From NCBI RefSeq assembly GCF_003589595.1, contig NW_020653726.1, forward strand, positions 15,252,103-15,316,102: 64,000 bases of DNA, written 5' to 3'. Under the pieces are notes generated by a model. That model did not search any database and had not been told where the DNA came from. It worked only from the letters and a program-made list of their open reading frames with translations. Of the stretch, positions 31,164 through 44,406 are shown piece by piece (the first letter of the stretch is position 1; each line of letters begins with the position of its first letter). The translations under genes were made by a program, and so were the position numbers. The stretch is from Hyposmocoma kahamanoa. Its lineage: Eukaryota > Arthropoda > Insecta > Lepidoptera > Cosmopterigidae.

Positions 31164-33125
31164 AGTAAGGTGTATATCAAAAGGTACAGAGTAGGTGAAC
31201 TGACTCCGATCAGAAAATATTATTCCTATGATCACGTAAACGCACAGTGTATACCATATGACTTTAGAGTACATAGGAAAATACGTTTCTCGTACTAAAT
31301 TGATGTATCCTTTGCATCTTGGTAGTTCTTCATCATCATCAGCTTACACGCATCCACTGCTGGATAGTAGCTTCACTTGAACACGCATGGGAACACCCTT
31401 TTAGGAGGTTAATATTCACAACCAAAACCTGTGACTATTGTCAAGTAGATAACGTAATTCTGTGACATCTACGCTTTCACACGAAACTCTAGTTCCATGA
31501 ATGCACGAATTATACAAATTTCTAATATCGTTTTGGATCTACATTGCTTCTATTAATTTTTTTTTAATATTTCATTTAGTAATTACGTCGCGTTCACTTC
31601 AAGTCCACACGGATCCGGTTTCTTCCACTTCTGACATTCTAAAAGTGAAAAAATATGTTTCTTTTTAACTTAGACTATGGAAACCGAAGGACATGTTATA
31701 TTGACATATGTAAATTAGACGTTATATGTATATGATGCATTTAGAAGATGAAAACATAAACATTGTATTGTCTTTGTTTAATTACTGCGTGCCATCGTAA
31801 GCCAAAAGAAATAACACTACATTGATTTATGTCAAACACGGGAATCGAAAATCCGTAACGTCATCTTAAATCCCAACTGTCCTCATTGTACCATTTTTGG
31901 AGTACTCTTCGGCATCCGTGTTCTTGTAAGCGGACATATTATCGATATTCTGTAATGGAAACAATTAACTACGAGGTTTTTATTATTTCATTATTATTTT
32001 TAAAGTTTACCTACAAATGAAAATAGAGAGAAAGAATGGTTGGAAATTATAGGACTGCCGAACATAAACATTGGATCAAATACCGTCTTCGTTTGTTCGC
32101 TCCATTCAAATTTAAATAGAACTTTGAATGTAACTAGATTACATGATAATGCAATTCCATCGTTACATTTATTGGTAAATAACTTTTTATTTAATTTTGA
32201 TTAAAATGGCTCATTACTTGACTATAATAATAGCCTAGTATTAATCATACTTTGATTATACAGTAAACTACACAAATTTGCAAACATAAAACACAGTAAC
32301 AACAGTTTCAACATTCAAGCTATACATGCATGTCGATATTGACTTTTCTATGATTATGGTACAACACTAAATCTGCCATTTGTGGTGGACATTTTTGGTT
32401 TAGGTATGGACGTTTATTCCGTAGATAAGTCAGCTCCTTTCCTTTTTTTCCATTCTCTAAGCTTTTTTATTATTAGTTACTTCATTTTGACAGATTTTAA
32501 TTTGTTATTTTAAATTTCCTTTTTTTTTAATTTTCCGGAATGAATAAAAATAACAGGCAAAAAATCGGAACAAAATATTTTTACTTACAATCCTAAATAA
32601 GTACAGTGAGTACAGTATATGTATAGTTACACATCAAAAATAGAACAAAATACAATGGAATAAATTCGTGATATCTGTGTTGTTATGCTCTCTTTCTGTA
32701 TTACTTCCTTGCCTACTGATTATTTTTAGTTCAGATAATTGCTAGCTTTCACCGCCTTTACGAGATTTCTTTTTTATTCCAAATTATTTTCTATCCTATC
32801 CTGTTCGACTGTTGCTAAAACTACGAACTACAACAACTATACACAGTTATCAGTCGACTATTTTTTGTTTGAAAACATTTAAGTCGAGTAAAATACAATG
32901 TTTCTCGACGCCTGCGATTAGTTACGGGGAATCGGTTTCAAACCAATCATTTTGGAACTGTTGTCCATTTAGCAACACTTTTACTCTTATATTTGTTGTC
33001 ATGCTTTCTTCTATTATTGAAACTTGCACGACTTGTTACTTAATGGTATATTGGATCTTTGTTTCTATAGGATTTTAAGTTTTTTTAGAAGTTCCTCATC
33101 ACCAATTTTGCAACATCTTTGAATT
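31164..33125. other. Intronic sequence, nothing convincing
   Basis: TCATCATCATCAGC near 31331 begins a stretch reminiscent of LINE-derived sequence common in Lepidoptera, but the match is too weak to call. The frame at 32812-33078 (+) has no family features. Confidence 0.4.
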
Positions 33126-33133
33126 ATCTTTCA

Positions 33134-33258
33134 GAGTTGGCCGATGTAGAGACAACATGATGAAATGGGATATGTCAATTCGCTCAAAACCATTGTGCTT
33201 GCGGAAGGCAACAGATAGGGGCATAGAGGTGGCTGCTTACTGGGCCAAAGAAATATAA
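33134..33258 (+). pseudogene. Coding-like relic, origin unknown
   Basis: The + frame reads RVGRCRDNMMKWDMSIRSKP and then LCLRKATDRGIEVAAYWAKE before TAA at 33256-33258. It directly follows a pyrimidine-rich TTATCTTTCAG, so an exon-like start is possible. The GR.RDN..KW...A.DR...A pattern also faintly recalls LINE C-termini. It is too short to decide. Confidence 0.3.
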
Positions 33259-34670
33259 CATTGGTTTTCTATTGGTTTTATGCATTGATCGACAAGAAGA
33301 AGAGTTCCAGTTCCGTATAGTGATAGTCAAGTGTGTGTTGCATTGTGGTACTATTTGCAACCTGGAATTTTGTATTACGTAAATATGTAACAGTACTTTG
33401 TTATGGTCTCTGCTTTAGTACCTACTTAACGCACGGACTCAAAACACTTCACAGTTGTCAGTTCACATGTTCTTGCTAACTTCCAGTTCTTGTTAATGAA
33501 CTTGTGAATTGTAGTTATACTGAAGAGATTCAGTAATGTCTTTTTATTTTCCAACTTCACAAAAGTTACGTATCAAAGCAAACCGCGGTTTTAGCAGCAA
33601 CAATTGTTTATTTACAACATATGTAGACGGAGTTACAAAACAGATTCGGTCGTACATCAACGTCGTCGTGTAGGAAACGTTTAGTCGAGGCCTTAATGAT
33701 CCATTCATACTTCTCTTTCGTACGCCCCAGTTTGAATAATTATTTGGAAACCCTGCTCTAAGATAACAGGCAGTACAGACAATGTCCTGTACTTTATTTA
33801 TTGTGAATTTTTATGTTTATTTATTTATTATATTTTATATTTATATTTGTATAAAAAATAACATTTGTATAATATCTTTTTATATCATTCTGTTTTTATG
33901 TTTACTTAATTTATAAATATATATTTTTATGCATGTTTGTCTCGTTTGCATTCCATTATTATTCATCCGATTGCAATAAAACCTTCATGAGTAGTTGTAC
34001 CACCCTCGAAAAGAAGTATTAGAACAATTTTAAAATATGAGTTAGACCAGCGTTTCTAACAAATGTCTCTACAGCCGGAAAGGCGGTTCTTGTGCAGATG
34101 CACTTCCAAAAAACAATTTTTTTCTTTCAGTGGCATCGCAAATCCAAGTTCAGCTAGTTTTTTAGCTATATATCTTTCTATAATGTTTCTTTTCTCTTTG
34201 CAAATGGTCTGTCGGACTAATTGATTTTCTAACAAATTGTATACTAAGCTCGTAATCTAATCTATCAGTTACGGTATTTTATTTTCAATTGTTTCGTTTT
34301 AATGACACTATGCGCCAACTCAAAAATAATAAAAACTAAAAATAGTGAAACTAACATTTTTCCGTAAAAATGTACATTTGTGAAAACAGTCTAGTGTAAG
34401 TACTTTGTATATCTCATGTTCCTGCGTTCGTCAGAATACATGACTCACTGTTTAATACGTCACGCATTATACGTGCATACTTCTGCCATTTCAGATTTAT
34501 AGTTCTTAAAATACGCTTAGCGATTTTTGAATGATTAGTCACGTTCAGTTTCTAATTGTTGTCGAACTGAATTGTGAACTGCTAATCTCACTTACAACCT
34601 GAAATACAGTTAACGTGCTCATTGATATGTGATATCTCAAGCAGCTCATCGTCATACTATGTATCAGCGA
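33259..34670. other. Intronic sequence, AT-rich core
   Basis: A very AT-rich tract (TTTATTTATTATATTTTATA type) occupies about 33790-33930. No gene or repeat family was recognised. Confidence 0.5.
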
Positions 34671-34713
34671 CTTGTATACCTATTTCTTAGACTTTCTTTT
34701 CTTTTTTCTTTTC

Positions 34714-35004
34714 TTAGACTTGTATACTTATTTCGTTTACCATGTCTACTTCTTTATAGCCACCAAACCAAACTGTAAACGTTTTATTCAACTCTATTAT
34801 GACATTGATGATGTTTGGAATAGAGGAGCTTACCCATGTTTTGCTAAGATTTCGCCATTTAAGGATACGAGAAAGTTTATCGCATGCAAGCCCAACGAAA
34901 TTGTAAATGTGCTCTTTGGGAGAGTCGTAGTCGGTCGGAACGTGATCGGAACCAGGTTGAGAAGAAGCCCGCTTCGAACGTTTCCCACGCATATGATTTT
35001 GCAA
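34714..35004 (-). pseudogene. Weakly coding-like minus-strand frame
   Basis: This 96-codon frame includes GKRSKRASSQPGSDHVPTDY and GLACDKLSRILKWRNLSKTW. The ...EKL..ILK..N... pattern might be the linker before the GIY-YIG domain of a Penelope-like protein, but similarity is weak and no other domain supports it. The + strand of the same region is also open (34672-35067), so chance is a serious alternative. Confidence 0.2.
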
Positions 35005-35067
35005 TTATACCTATTATCGCATGTGCTCCCATTATTTTCTTACATCTTTGTGTATTATAAACATTGA

Positions 35068-38000
35068 CCGAAACATCATCATTCTATATACAGTTGTGCA
35101 TGAGTGTCTCGTAAAATTGTCGATCACGTAACCACGATTTGCTTTTGTGTTATTTATTACAAATAGTTCTATACATTTTTATGTTAATTATCGTTTTGTC
35201 CTAGTTTACAAACACAGAGGTTTCACGCCATTATAAAACTTTACTGTATTAATTTCAAAAAGATATTGATCAGGTAATTTATTTCGAAATTCATTATAAG
35301 TGCAAACTGCACTTAAATTAAGAATTAGACAGTGCAGCTTTCCATCGATCACTACAATCTTAGGCAATTCAGCTCAATTTGATTCTGCACCCATTATTTC
35401 CTATTGCGAACAAACTCTTACAGAAATCGCTGTAACAAAGCTCTGTCCCATTCAATTTGAAGTAATGCAGGAAATTGTACTTTAATATTATCCAACGTTC
35501 CTCGAAGCGAAATAAATAAGTTTCCGTGAGAAGGCTATTGTTTCAAACGTCATATTGTGCACTGGCGCGAGACCAAAGGCCTCAGGCCCAAGGCGTTCGC
35601 TTTTAGTCACTCGATGGACATCAAGTGAAATATTTGTGAAGTTTTACTGGCTTAATTGGCCAGTATTTCTAGCGAGATACATAGGTCTAGGCAAATAAAT
35701 ATATGTCTTTCACACAGGAACTTCCTATTTTTGTAAAAACGATGTTCAGTTATAGTTATTCATTTTTAAGTGAAGCAGATGTCCTGGTCAGCGGAAATCG
35801 TAATCAACTAAAGCTCTTGTAAAACACTTTATGAGACATTGGATAGTTTTTGCACTGTAATTGAATCGTATCACTGAAAAGCACGGTTCACTTTTCCTGA
35901 TGGGAATGGCAAAGAAACTCCCGAAAGCTACAATTCGGGGCTATTTAATGCTAAAGTGAATGGGCATTTACTTCACAAATGCGTAACAAAGTCGGCCATA
36001 TCTTCACTTAACATCAGTTGAAATTGTGACTGACGTAATCGTTGCTCCTCTGATGTGAATTTCGCTTGAACTTGGATGACCTCCAACTGTTTGTACACTA
36101 AAGAGCAGAACGTATTGTGATTTTTTCATTGATGCATGAAGAATTGTTGACATAATAATTCGGTTTGATTTACCCGGTTATTTTGTTTATAACATGTACT
36201 TCAAATCTTGTGTCACGTACCAGAACGCACCGACCATCGAATCTGTCAATCGAAAGTGCCACCATCATTGGATTTTATGGCACATTGTTCTGTATTAGAG
36301 TCACGCGAACCATACGACTGAATGTATCGATCTTTATTGTATTGCAGTTGATATCGATAGATTCGTAAAAAAACTATTTGTTCTTATTTGTTGCCCAGTC
36401 TCGATCTTCGAGGAATCGTCATTCTTAAAGTAAGATTTTTATGTTGTTAGCAGCTTCAATACACTTTTTTGTTTAGTTGCTCCATCATATTTATACCGCA
36501 CCATTTATATTCGGCACATTTGAAGGTAATATTGGTTTTTATTTCAAATTACACACTCGAGCTAGGTTCATGTCTCTCTTACCCTTACTTATTGTACCTA
36601 TTGACTTGAAAACTCATATCGACTTGCCGCACCTCTAATGCTCAGTAAGGCACAGCAAACTCATTTTCACTAGATCATATTTCGCTTACACCAGGGTACC
36701 ACATGCGATTGACGTATTGCCATTAAAGCACAAACCAACTTTTTTATCTATGAATTCAGAACGAGGTCATTAACATTATGAATTATAACTATATAACCGC
36801 TTCCGTCCTTCGTTTTTTGTTTAAATATTTTATTTTACCTTGAACCTTGAAAGACTCAGCATATTTCGCTGTTTTAGTTTTATTTTACTACGAATTTTTA
36901 AATAGTTGATTTACTTTTTTTTTTTAACTAACTGGAAGATGACAAGGAGGTCTAAATAACTTTGCTAAAGTTAGTATTAAATTATTTATTTTTAAATTTT
37001 TAATACAATCTATTTTATTGTGGACATGCTACAGTAAAGTATGATTGTTGCTTCTGTAAGTTTCTGTGCTTTGTTTTCATTGCTAAGGTACATAATTTAT
37101 ACGTGGGTTTCTGTAACTTACTCTACTGTCTGATCAAACATTTAGTGTGACTCATCTTAGGTATAACGGAGCCCCTCGGCACTGCCTATTTCTGTACATT
37201 ACCTCCATGGTTCATTCATGATAGGGAAACATTGACCTTTATGGCGTCATGAAAGGTTCTGCTAATAGTGTATCTTATTTCCTCCCCTGTTATTAGTAGT
37301 ATTGGTTTCAACATACAATTGATGGTGTTGCTATTACTACCGATAAAGGAAAATGTATTAATTACTTTATTCATCATAATGTGTTTAGCACTCATTAGAT
37401 GATTTTTACGGGTCGACTCAGGTCGCTTTGAATTTTTTTCACCAGTTTTTTGTTGCTAGGAAATTGTTTGTTGTATTGTGCTTCTACTTACTACCAATCC
37501 TTCCTTTCATGTTGTGCCATTCTAAAACAGTTTACATGACGTAGATGTACATTGAATACGTTCATTGTTGTATCTTTATTACCAATCTATAGACGCAGAT
37601 TAGGCTAGTTATACGGTGTAATTGTACAAGGGGAACCTTGTAGCACGCTAACACGAACAATAATGATCTACATATACCGTACGTCGATATCTATTAAGTT
37701 ACTGCGTGTTAGTTCTAAGATAATCTCTATAGGGACATGCTTATAATTTATTTATTTAAGATTAATACTCAAAGTGGAATCATTATATTACATTAATGTG
37801 ATATGAAAATGTTAAAATGATAATCATCTTTGTACATTCGTAACAATAGTGTAAACTGTAGAGTAATTTTTATGATGTTTACCCAATTTTTCTAGTAAAA
37901 ATCTCTTCCGATGAGCCATGTTGCTGCGTCTCTTTCGAAGACCTGTATTCACTAGATGGTTTACTATGTGCACGCATCACACGTGACTCACTACCGACCT

Positions 38001-38881
38001 TTCCCGAGTCTAAATTTGCGAAGCCAATGACCGATGCGTGTGCAACCCAACAGATTGATATAATTAAGATCCCATTAACCTTATTATAATGACTCCTGAT
38101 ATTACTAATGCCGTCATTTTCGGGATTTGTAACGTTCAGTTTGTAAACTTCTTCCGTGGTTACCCGACTTTGATATTTTGCCTTATCTGGTGTATATATA
38201 CTTTATATTTAAATTCCAACTTATATGTGAAATTGCAATCACATGTTCGTGTCTAATCGTCACCACTTCACCAGACTTTTGTCTGATATCCGATTTCACA
38301 ATTAAATGCTTCAAAACTAGGTCACAGAAATCAATTATCAGCGCTTATTTGTCGTGTTATTACCACATAATCGTACCCAATTTGCAAACATTCATTGATA
38401 ACGGTCAATTACGATTTATTATTCAATAATGAACTTAATGCAGAGTATTGCAGAGGTAAGCCCTGGCGAACGCCGTGCGTAATAGATTCAATCTAAACGA
38501 AGTCTAATGCAAATTCTGAATTGCAAAGTGCCCTTTACGCGCCCACTCGATGCTTTATCTGTCTTTTGTTTTCATACTATTATAGTTATATTTATTGAGC
38601 TGTTTTAATGTTATCGTACATTGTTAACGTTTGCTGCTAGTCCATTTTAAAATTTACCTCGCGAAAAGATCGCAGTGCTAAAAATATTAATTGTTCCGCT
38701 TCAAGGCTATTTCATAATTTGTGTCAAATTTGACTTTTGAATCACTTTTGTTATGTCTGTTCGATAATTTGCCTAATTTTACTTCATCATCATCCACTGC
38801 CTGATTTCACCTACTGCTTTACTTAATTGACTATTTTTAATTTATTGTTTTCAAGGTCAGTAAACAATATAGTGTTTATTA
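35068..38881. other. Long intronic stretch with nothing recognised
   Basis: About 3.8 kb without a recognisable repeat family, coding island or structured element. Small frames (35300-35485, 36165-36368, 38178-38429) are AT-rich and unsupported. Confidence 0.5.
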
Positions 38882-39009
38882 GGCTGCTAACAGATTGACT
38901 GCATGTTTACAGTTAATGCGTGAAGTCGTAATCAACTTCATGCAGTCGTGGTCTCGGCTGCATAAAGTTGATTAAGACACAGGTTGACGCAGTCAATCTG
39001 TTAGCATCC
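38882..39009. mobile_element. Near-palindromic MITE with TTA target duplication (PIF/Harbinger-like)
   Basis: The 128-bp element begins GGCTGCTAACAGATTGACTG and ends with the reverse complement of GGATGCTAACAGATTGACTG. Internal parts (TAATCAACTT.ATGCAG.CG) also pair, so the whole element can fold. TTA flanks both sides (38879-38881, 39010-39012). A 3-bp TWA-type duplication and GG-starting TIRs fit PIF/Harbinger non-autonomous elements. Confidence 0.8.
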
Positions 39010-40399
39010 TTAGTTTACTCTAAATTTCTACAACTTTAATAAGTATAGTAACCGTACGGTTCTACAGTTTGCAATTAGATAGTTATTATCAATAAGCTCA
39101 AATTCATATACATTGCCTTATACATATTTAGTAGGCATTCACTTTCCGTCAATGTTTAATTTTATAAACTCATAATATTAAATTACTGGACAATTATGAC
39201 GTCCCTGGTGTGTCGTAGCCGTTTATCTGAGGTCGCACCGGATGACCTGGCGAAATCAAAGACGCACGTGCTCTGAATTGTTAACGCATTCAATTTATTG
39301 CTTATTTATTCTGGCCGTGTACTCCAAACTTTCTTGTAGGTCGTGTTCACAATATTTAGGATTGTAGGCGTATATCGCCTCCTCTTCGTCTCTTAAGTTT
39401 TTCTTTTACTTCTTTTTTCTTCATATTTTTTATATGATCTTATACGTGGTTGTGATTCCGTCTTAACTTTGTATGTGACGTTCAATCGTACGACCACCAA
39501 ACAATGTAAATACTTGTTTGATTTAGATCGTTATTGTTTGTTTTATGTAAATGGTTATATTTATCTGTGTTATTCCTATTCAATTGCACCTTTAATTATT
39601 AATTCATATTGTCTTCTTTATGTAACTTGTTTCCTTTGCTGATGTATTATGATTGAATTCACAGACAGTATGGCTTCTTTGAATCGATTATGAGTGACGT
39701 CTAAACATTAATATAGGTGCTTATATACATTCTCAGCTAAATAAATCCTTTAATGCTTTCAACGAACTTAGATTTAGTCCAAGAATGAGTTCTTTTTAAA
39801 GAACCATGAATCAGTATAAAGGGTCTAAAGCTTTCAAGAATCTCTTTTAAGTTTCGCTTTTTACCACCGGACACCTTTTTTCCGATACCGGTTCGTAATA
39901 AATGTCCACAAGAACGAAAAATATACGTTCACTTACTTTACACAACCATGTATATATTGAAAGTATGGTTTTCTCTCCCTGAAAATAGAGGTTCCTCTAT
40001 TGTCCGACGCTATCCATTAGTTACTATAAAAGTTGTGTATTTCTGAACTATCAAGTACACTTACAAAGATCCACTACATTTTTATGTCTATACAATGTCC
40101 GTGTTTTCTAATGTGTTTTGGGAGACAAAACTATTACCTAGTTATTTATCCATTGATGTATATTCCATTCAAATATGACATTGTTCACCATTTATACGCC
40201 CATTGACTCCAATGGGATCCGATTTAGGCACGTGGGCACCCAAAGCTTGTCGTTGTTGGATTTATTCAAATAATTATTGATATTGACACCTACGCGAATT
40301 ACGATGTTAATGTCTTTTTATATTTTTTTGTCGTGCTACATGGGAATTAAAAGTTATTGGTAGACTGGGGTACAGAGATTCGAGAGATGTAGAGTAATT
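39010..40399. other. Intronic sequence, nothing recognised
   Basis: AT-rich. A less AT-rich patch at 39195-39285 (GACGTCCCTGGTGTGTCGTA and following) has no sustained frame. Confidence 0.45.
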
Positions 40400-40833
40400 T
40401 TAACCTACTTCAAAAAGGAGGCGGTTCTCAATTCGACTATATATTTTTTTGTTTTTTTTTTGTATGTATGTTACGCGATAACACCGGTATTTGTGAACCG
40501 ATTTACATGATTCTTTTTTTGTTGGAAAGGGGGTACTTCCATAGTGGTCCCATTTCATTTTGAAGAAAATCATCCACCTCTAAGAGTGACTATTCACACA
40601 TGAAGATTCATTTTTATAAAAGCGCCTAAATTTTACTTAAGGAGCAACTATTTTAATGGTTGATTTTGCTATTTCTCCAATTCAAGGCGTTTTTCTCTCA
40701 ATATACTTTGAGTAGTGAGAACCGATTTTTATTATCTCAAGTGTCAAGTCCTGTATAGTGGCGAATTTAAGGATATTTCAATAAAACTTAGCAAATAGAC
40801 GTAATTCCACGTACTTTTGAGGTCGGTTTTTTA
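40400..40833 (+). repeat. Dispersed repeat C, full-length copy
   Basis: The element runs from TAACCTACTTCAAAAAGGAG to TTTTGAGGTCGGTTTTTTA. Its ends are imperfect inverted repeats (AACC.AC.TCAAAA), so it may be a MITE. Its near twin is at 60314-60736. Landmarks are ATGTATGTTACGCGATAACA, CCATAGTGGTCCCATTTCAT, ATTCAAGGCGTTTTTCTCTC and ATTTCAATAAAACTTAGCAA. Partial copies lie at 8594-8810 and 10046-10352. Confidence 0.8.
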
Positions 40834-43800
40834 TTGTTGTTGGTATTTTGTAACAGTTTTCATTTCATTGATAACTTTATTACTTTATAGAATTCGAATT
40901 ATTTTGTTAATATTTACTCAGTCGTTCCTTCATTGGGTATTATATTTCACGACTCGATCATAGAACACAGAATACGTTTTTTGAAAAAATTTCCAAAAAA
41001 ATATCTTATCGCTTGTATATTACGCATTCGTTTTTAATGATTCGAACCCGAACAAGACAAGATTAGCTCTGAATCATACTTTAATTCTGTTTTCACTTCA
41101 AAACTCAGTACAGAAGCCCAAACAGATCAATCAATTCAAAATAAAGATAAGGATGACGCAAATCATTAATATGGAAGAGCTTCTGCGATTTTATGACCGG
41201 TGTGATGTAGCTCACTGTATACTAACGCCTAACGTTTGTGTGCATATGTTTACGCTCAAATTACGGACGTACAGACTTTTAAAGTGGTTGTAAGAATACC
41301 GAAAAGGGTGTCACAAGGTCTACACTGAATCGTTTTAACAGTGGCAGCGACACAACACGCCTTGTTTATGTTTTCATCGTTTGTTGCTTTTAAGTCTAGT
41401 TTTAAATAAGTTTTGAGAAATATTTTTGTAAAAATTTTTTTTAATTTGTTCAATATCAAACCCACATAGTAGTTAATTAATATAAAGAATATAATAAAAT
41501 TGTATATTGTATTGTAATTTAAGCTTATTTTATAACCCTTTTAATAGTAAATTCTATGTACACCTTAATTGTCATTATAAATGACATGCAATACCGTATC
41601 TATCTTGAATGTTTAAATGCTGTAATATATGTGGTAGTACTTAATAAATAAATTAGGAAGTCTGAATTTGAGTAATAGCGACATTTTCTTGTGGATTACA
41701 AGGGTTTGCATTTAAAATCTGCAATTGAAGTGACCAATAACACAGCTGTGCTGTGTATTTAAGTCATGAATATACACGATCAATTACTAATGCTACAATA
41801 GTGTGTTATATTAAATTACATACCGTGTTTTTAATGTTCTAAATCTATTTTTTTAATATCCTGGATTGTCCAATAAAACGTGCAGCAATCTGTGGGTTAA
41901 TCTCTATGAATCACAGATAAGTCATGTTTGTTTGCAAAATAGCCTCACGATGTAATTCAACTGGCGCTGGCGCAGTTACGAGTGTGGCGACTTACGAGCA
42001 ATATGCATTTGTGTAAACTAGACTTGTTTGTTTTATTTTAAAGGACGAAGCTCTTGGATAAAGTCGTGTTCTTTGGCGAAATAATGTTTTTTGAACAGCC
42101 TATTTTTATAATCCATAACATCTAGATATGTTTCTTTTTTTTTTTCAAAACTACGAAATATTTTGCACATCCTCAAAGATCAGTGCAGTGTCGACCTACA
42201 AAACTCTGTAACCTTGTCAGGTACATTTGACAGAAACACAGTCCACATTTGTGGGTTATGCACGTACCAAACACGGTCACGAACATAAAGATGTCGCAAA
42301 TCTTGTGACCTGTCTATTTGCTCATTTAACAGTTATAGTTAAAAAAACAAGTAGTGTGAAGTAAAATATTAATATTTTGCACAAATTTAATATAACTGCA
42401 GTCATAAGTCTTCTGCGTAATGCGCAATCAAAACAGGATTGTTTTATATGTCTATTGATATTCTCACACCCTTTTCCATGGACCAGTGATTCAACATGCT
42501 GACTAATCAGAACCGTGCGATCCCAAGCCAAAACTTACAATCATTTTTCTGGGAATTCAACTAGCGGATGTCATATATTGTTTTGGTTTTGCTATGGGCG
42601 CGTGCACAAACTCCCTGCTTTTTGGAAAAAATCGACAAATCTATTTACGTACCCGTCGCTTTTATCAGTTTTGAAGCCGGTGTCTACTTCTTATAACGTG
42701 CAAGCCTTTGTCAATTCGTTTGTTTGTCAATTTGGTCAAAGGCCTCACTGTCAAAAAGTACCTTCGTGTCAACTGACTGTCTATCAAATACTCTTGCAAC
42801 CCCTTTGCTCAGACTTGATAAAGTTAGCTCGTCATTTGTAAGGTACTGTATACGTTTTTTTTTTATCATAAAATCTAGAAATTGTACAAAATTTGTCAGA
42901 AAAAATGTTTACAACTCATGCTAAAAATGTACTAATTAGAAAAGCTTATTACAAAATCAATGATTACATAGATGATACGACGCATGGTGTACTTCCAGCT
43001 ATTGAATGTTTGTGATGATACAAATAAAACATTATTCTCAGGTAAAATTGACCTGCTAAGGACTATTGGTTTATAGTTTCATCTGATGATTTTAAGTATA
43101 ATTTGATTACCTACGAAATAAACGTAGTTGATTTGAAAAAAAAAAAGAAAAAATTGAATGAAAGTCCAGCAAGGATATTGTTGAACTCCTGTAAGTTTGG
43201 ATGGATCCATCCGAACTTTTGCATATATATTAGTGGCATTTATATGATAGAATAAACTTCGCGGTGGTCCAATGCATTATAATGCTATGCTTTGTTGCAA
43301 GTAATTGAACTTGTCATTATAAGACATCAATCATGGACCACGCCTGTCACGACACAAACTCGCGGCGAAATTATACCGCCATTTCTACAGGAACCGTTGA
43401 GCAAATCTCTACCCTCTACATCGTAATGGAATTAACTGTTTGTATTGAATGGAAAATTATATCAAATTAGTTTGTTCCATGGTCCTTTAAAATGGACATT
43501 CCTATATCCTCATGCCACCCTAGCATTGTACCAGAGGCCTGCCCGATAAATTATATTATAAAACAAGAATTCTGCAACCTGTGCGCAACGCAGTTAGCTT
43601 CTAAATTTACTATATGAAAAATGTTTCAATGACAAATTATTCTCGATATTATACTCATACCTCTTCCATCGTTGACAAGCGGAACAGGCTAGGTGTGAAT
43701 GGGATCTCGTTTCCAAGGTTACCCTTCATTCACATGATAGTGATCTCTGGCTGCTCGGATGACGTCATTACGTCGACCTTCGCGATGCTATCTCCAAGAA

Positions 43801-43957
43801 ACATAAAACTGTCACTAGTTTACGTGAGTTATCTAGCATTTACTTATAATTTTGTTCCATTGTTTACTTTATTCGTCCATAACATAGAAGAAATTCAGTT
43901 CAACACTTAGTAGCCTCAGAACTTTTGAATAACAGTGGAATTGAAACAATTTTTTTT
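40834..43957. other. Intronic sequence, nothing recognised
   Basis: Mostly AT-rich. Frames at 41256-41465 (-), 42322-42531 (-), 42515-42841 (+) and 43614-43910 (+) have no recognisable motifs or compositional signal of coding. Confidence 0.5.
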
Positions 43958-44075
43958 TTCGGATCTAAATCAAACAAAACAAACCAGCTACGATCCAGGC
44001 TCCACCGGGCCCATGATCACGATTGGCTGAGATGATAAAGTTATCAACCAGTTATGTCTAATATTAATTTTGAAT
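43958..44075 (-). repeat. Penelope-like element 3' end fragment
   Basis: TTTTCGGATCTAAATCAAAC, then ACAAACCAGC, GGGCCCATGATCACGATT, GGCTGAGATGATAAAG and ATCAACCAGTTATGTCTAAT match the element end seen at 131-250. Confidence 0.72.
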
Positions 44076-44406
44076 ATTGGTATTATTTTACTTTCATGTA
44101 TTAGAAAAATGGCCATTGTAAAGTCATCTGAGCCTGATTTTTTTAGACCTGTTTCTGGAATTTGGACCTACGTAAGTAACGTAAAGTTTAAAGCTCGGGA
44201 TGTTTGCGCAGGTGCAGTTACAGTTGCAGTAAAGTGCATCGATTTATGAGTTCCTAGGAGTATACCTAACGAAGCACAAAATAAACCTTTGTTATTGCAT
44301 GGTTGGTTGGATGAAGGCAAATATCCTGTGGAACTATCTACAGCCATATAGGTATAAATAACATTAGCGAAAAGTACATTTTTAAAATAGGTTAGCCGAG
44401 ACACAG

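Noticed and set aside
34672..35067. 131-codon + strand frame
   Set aside because: It starts in a pyrimidine-rich low-complexity stretch and competes with an equally open minus-strand frame; no family features.
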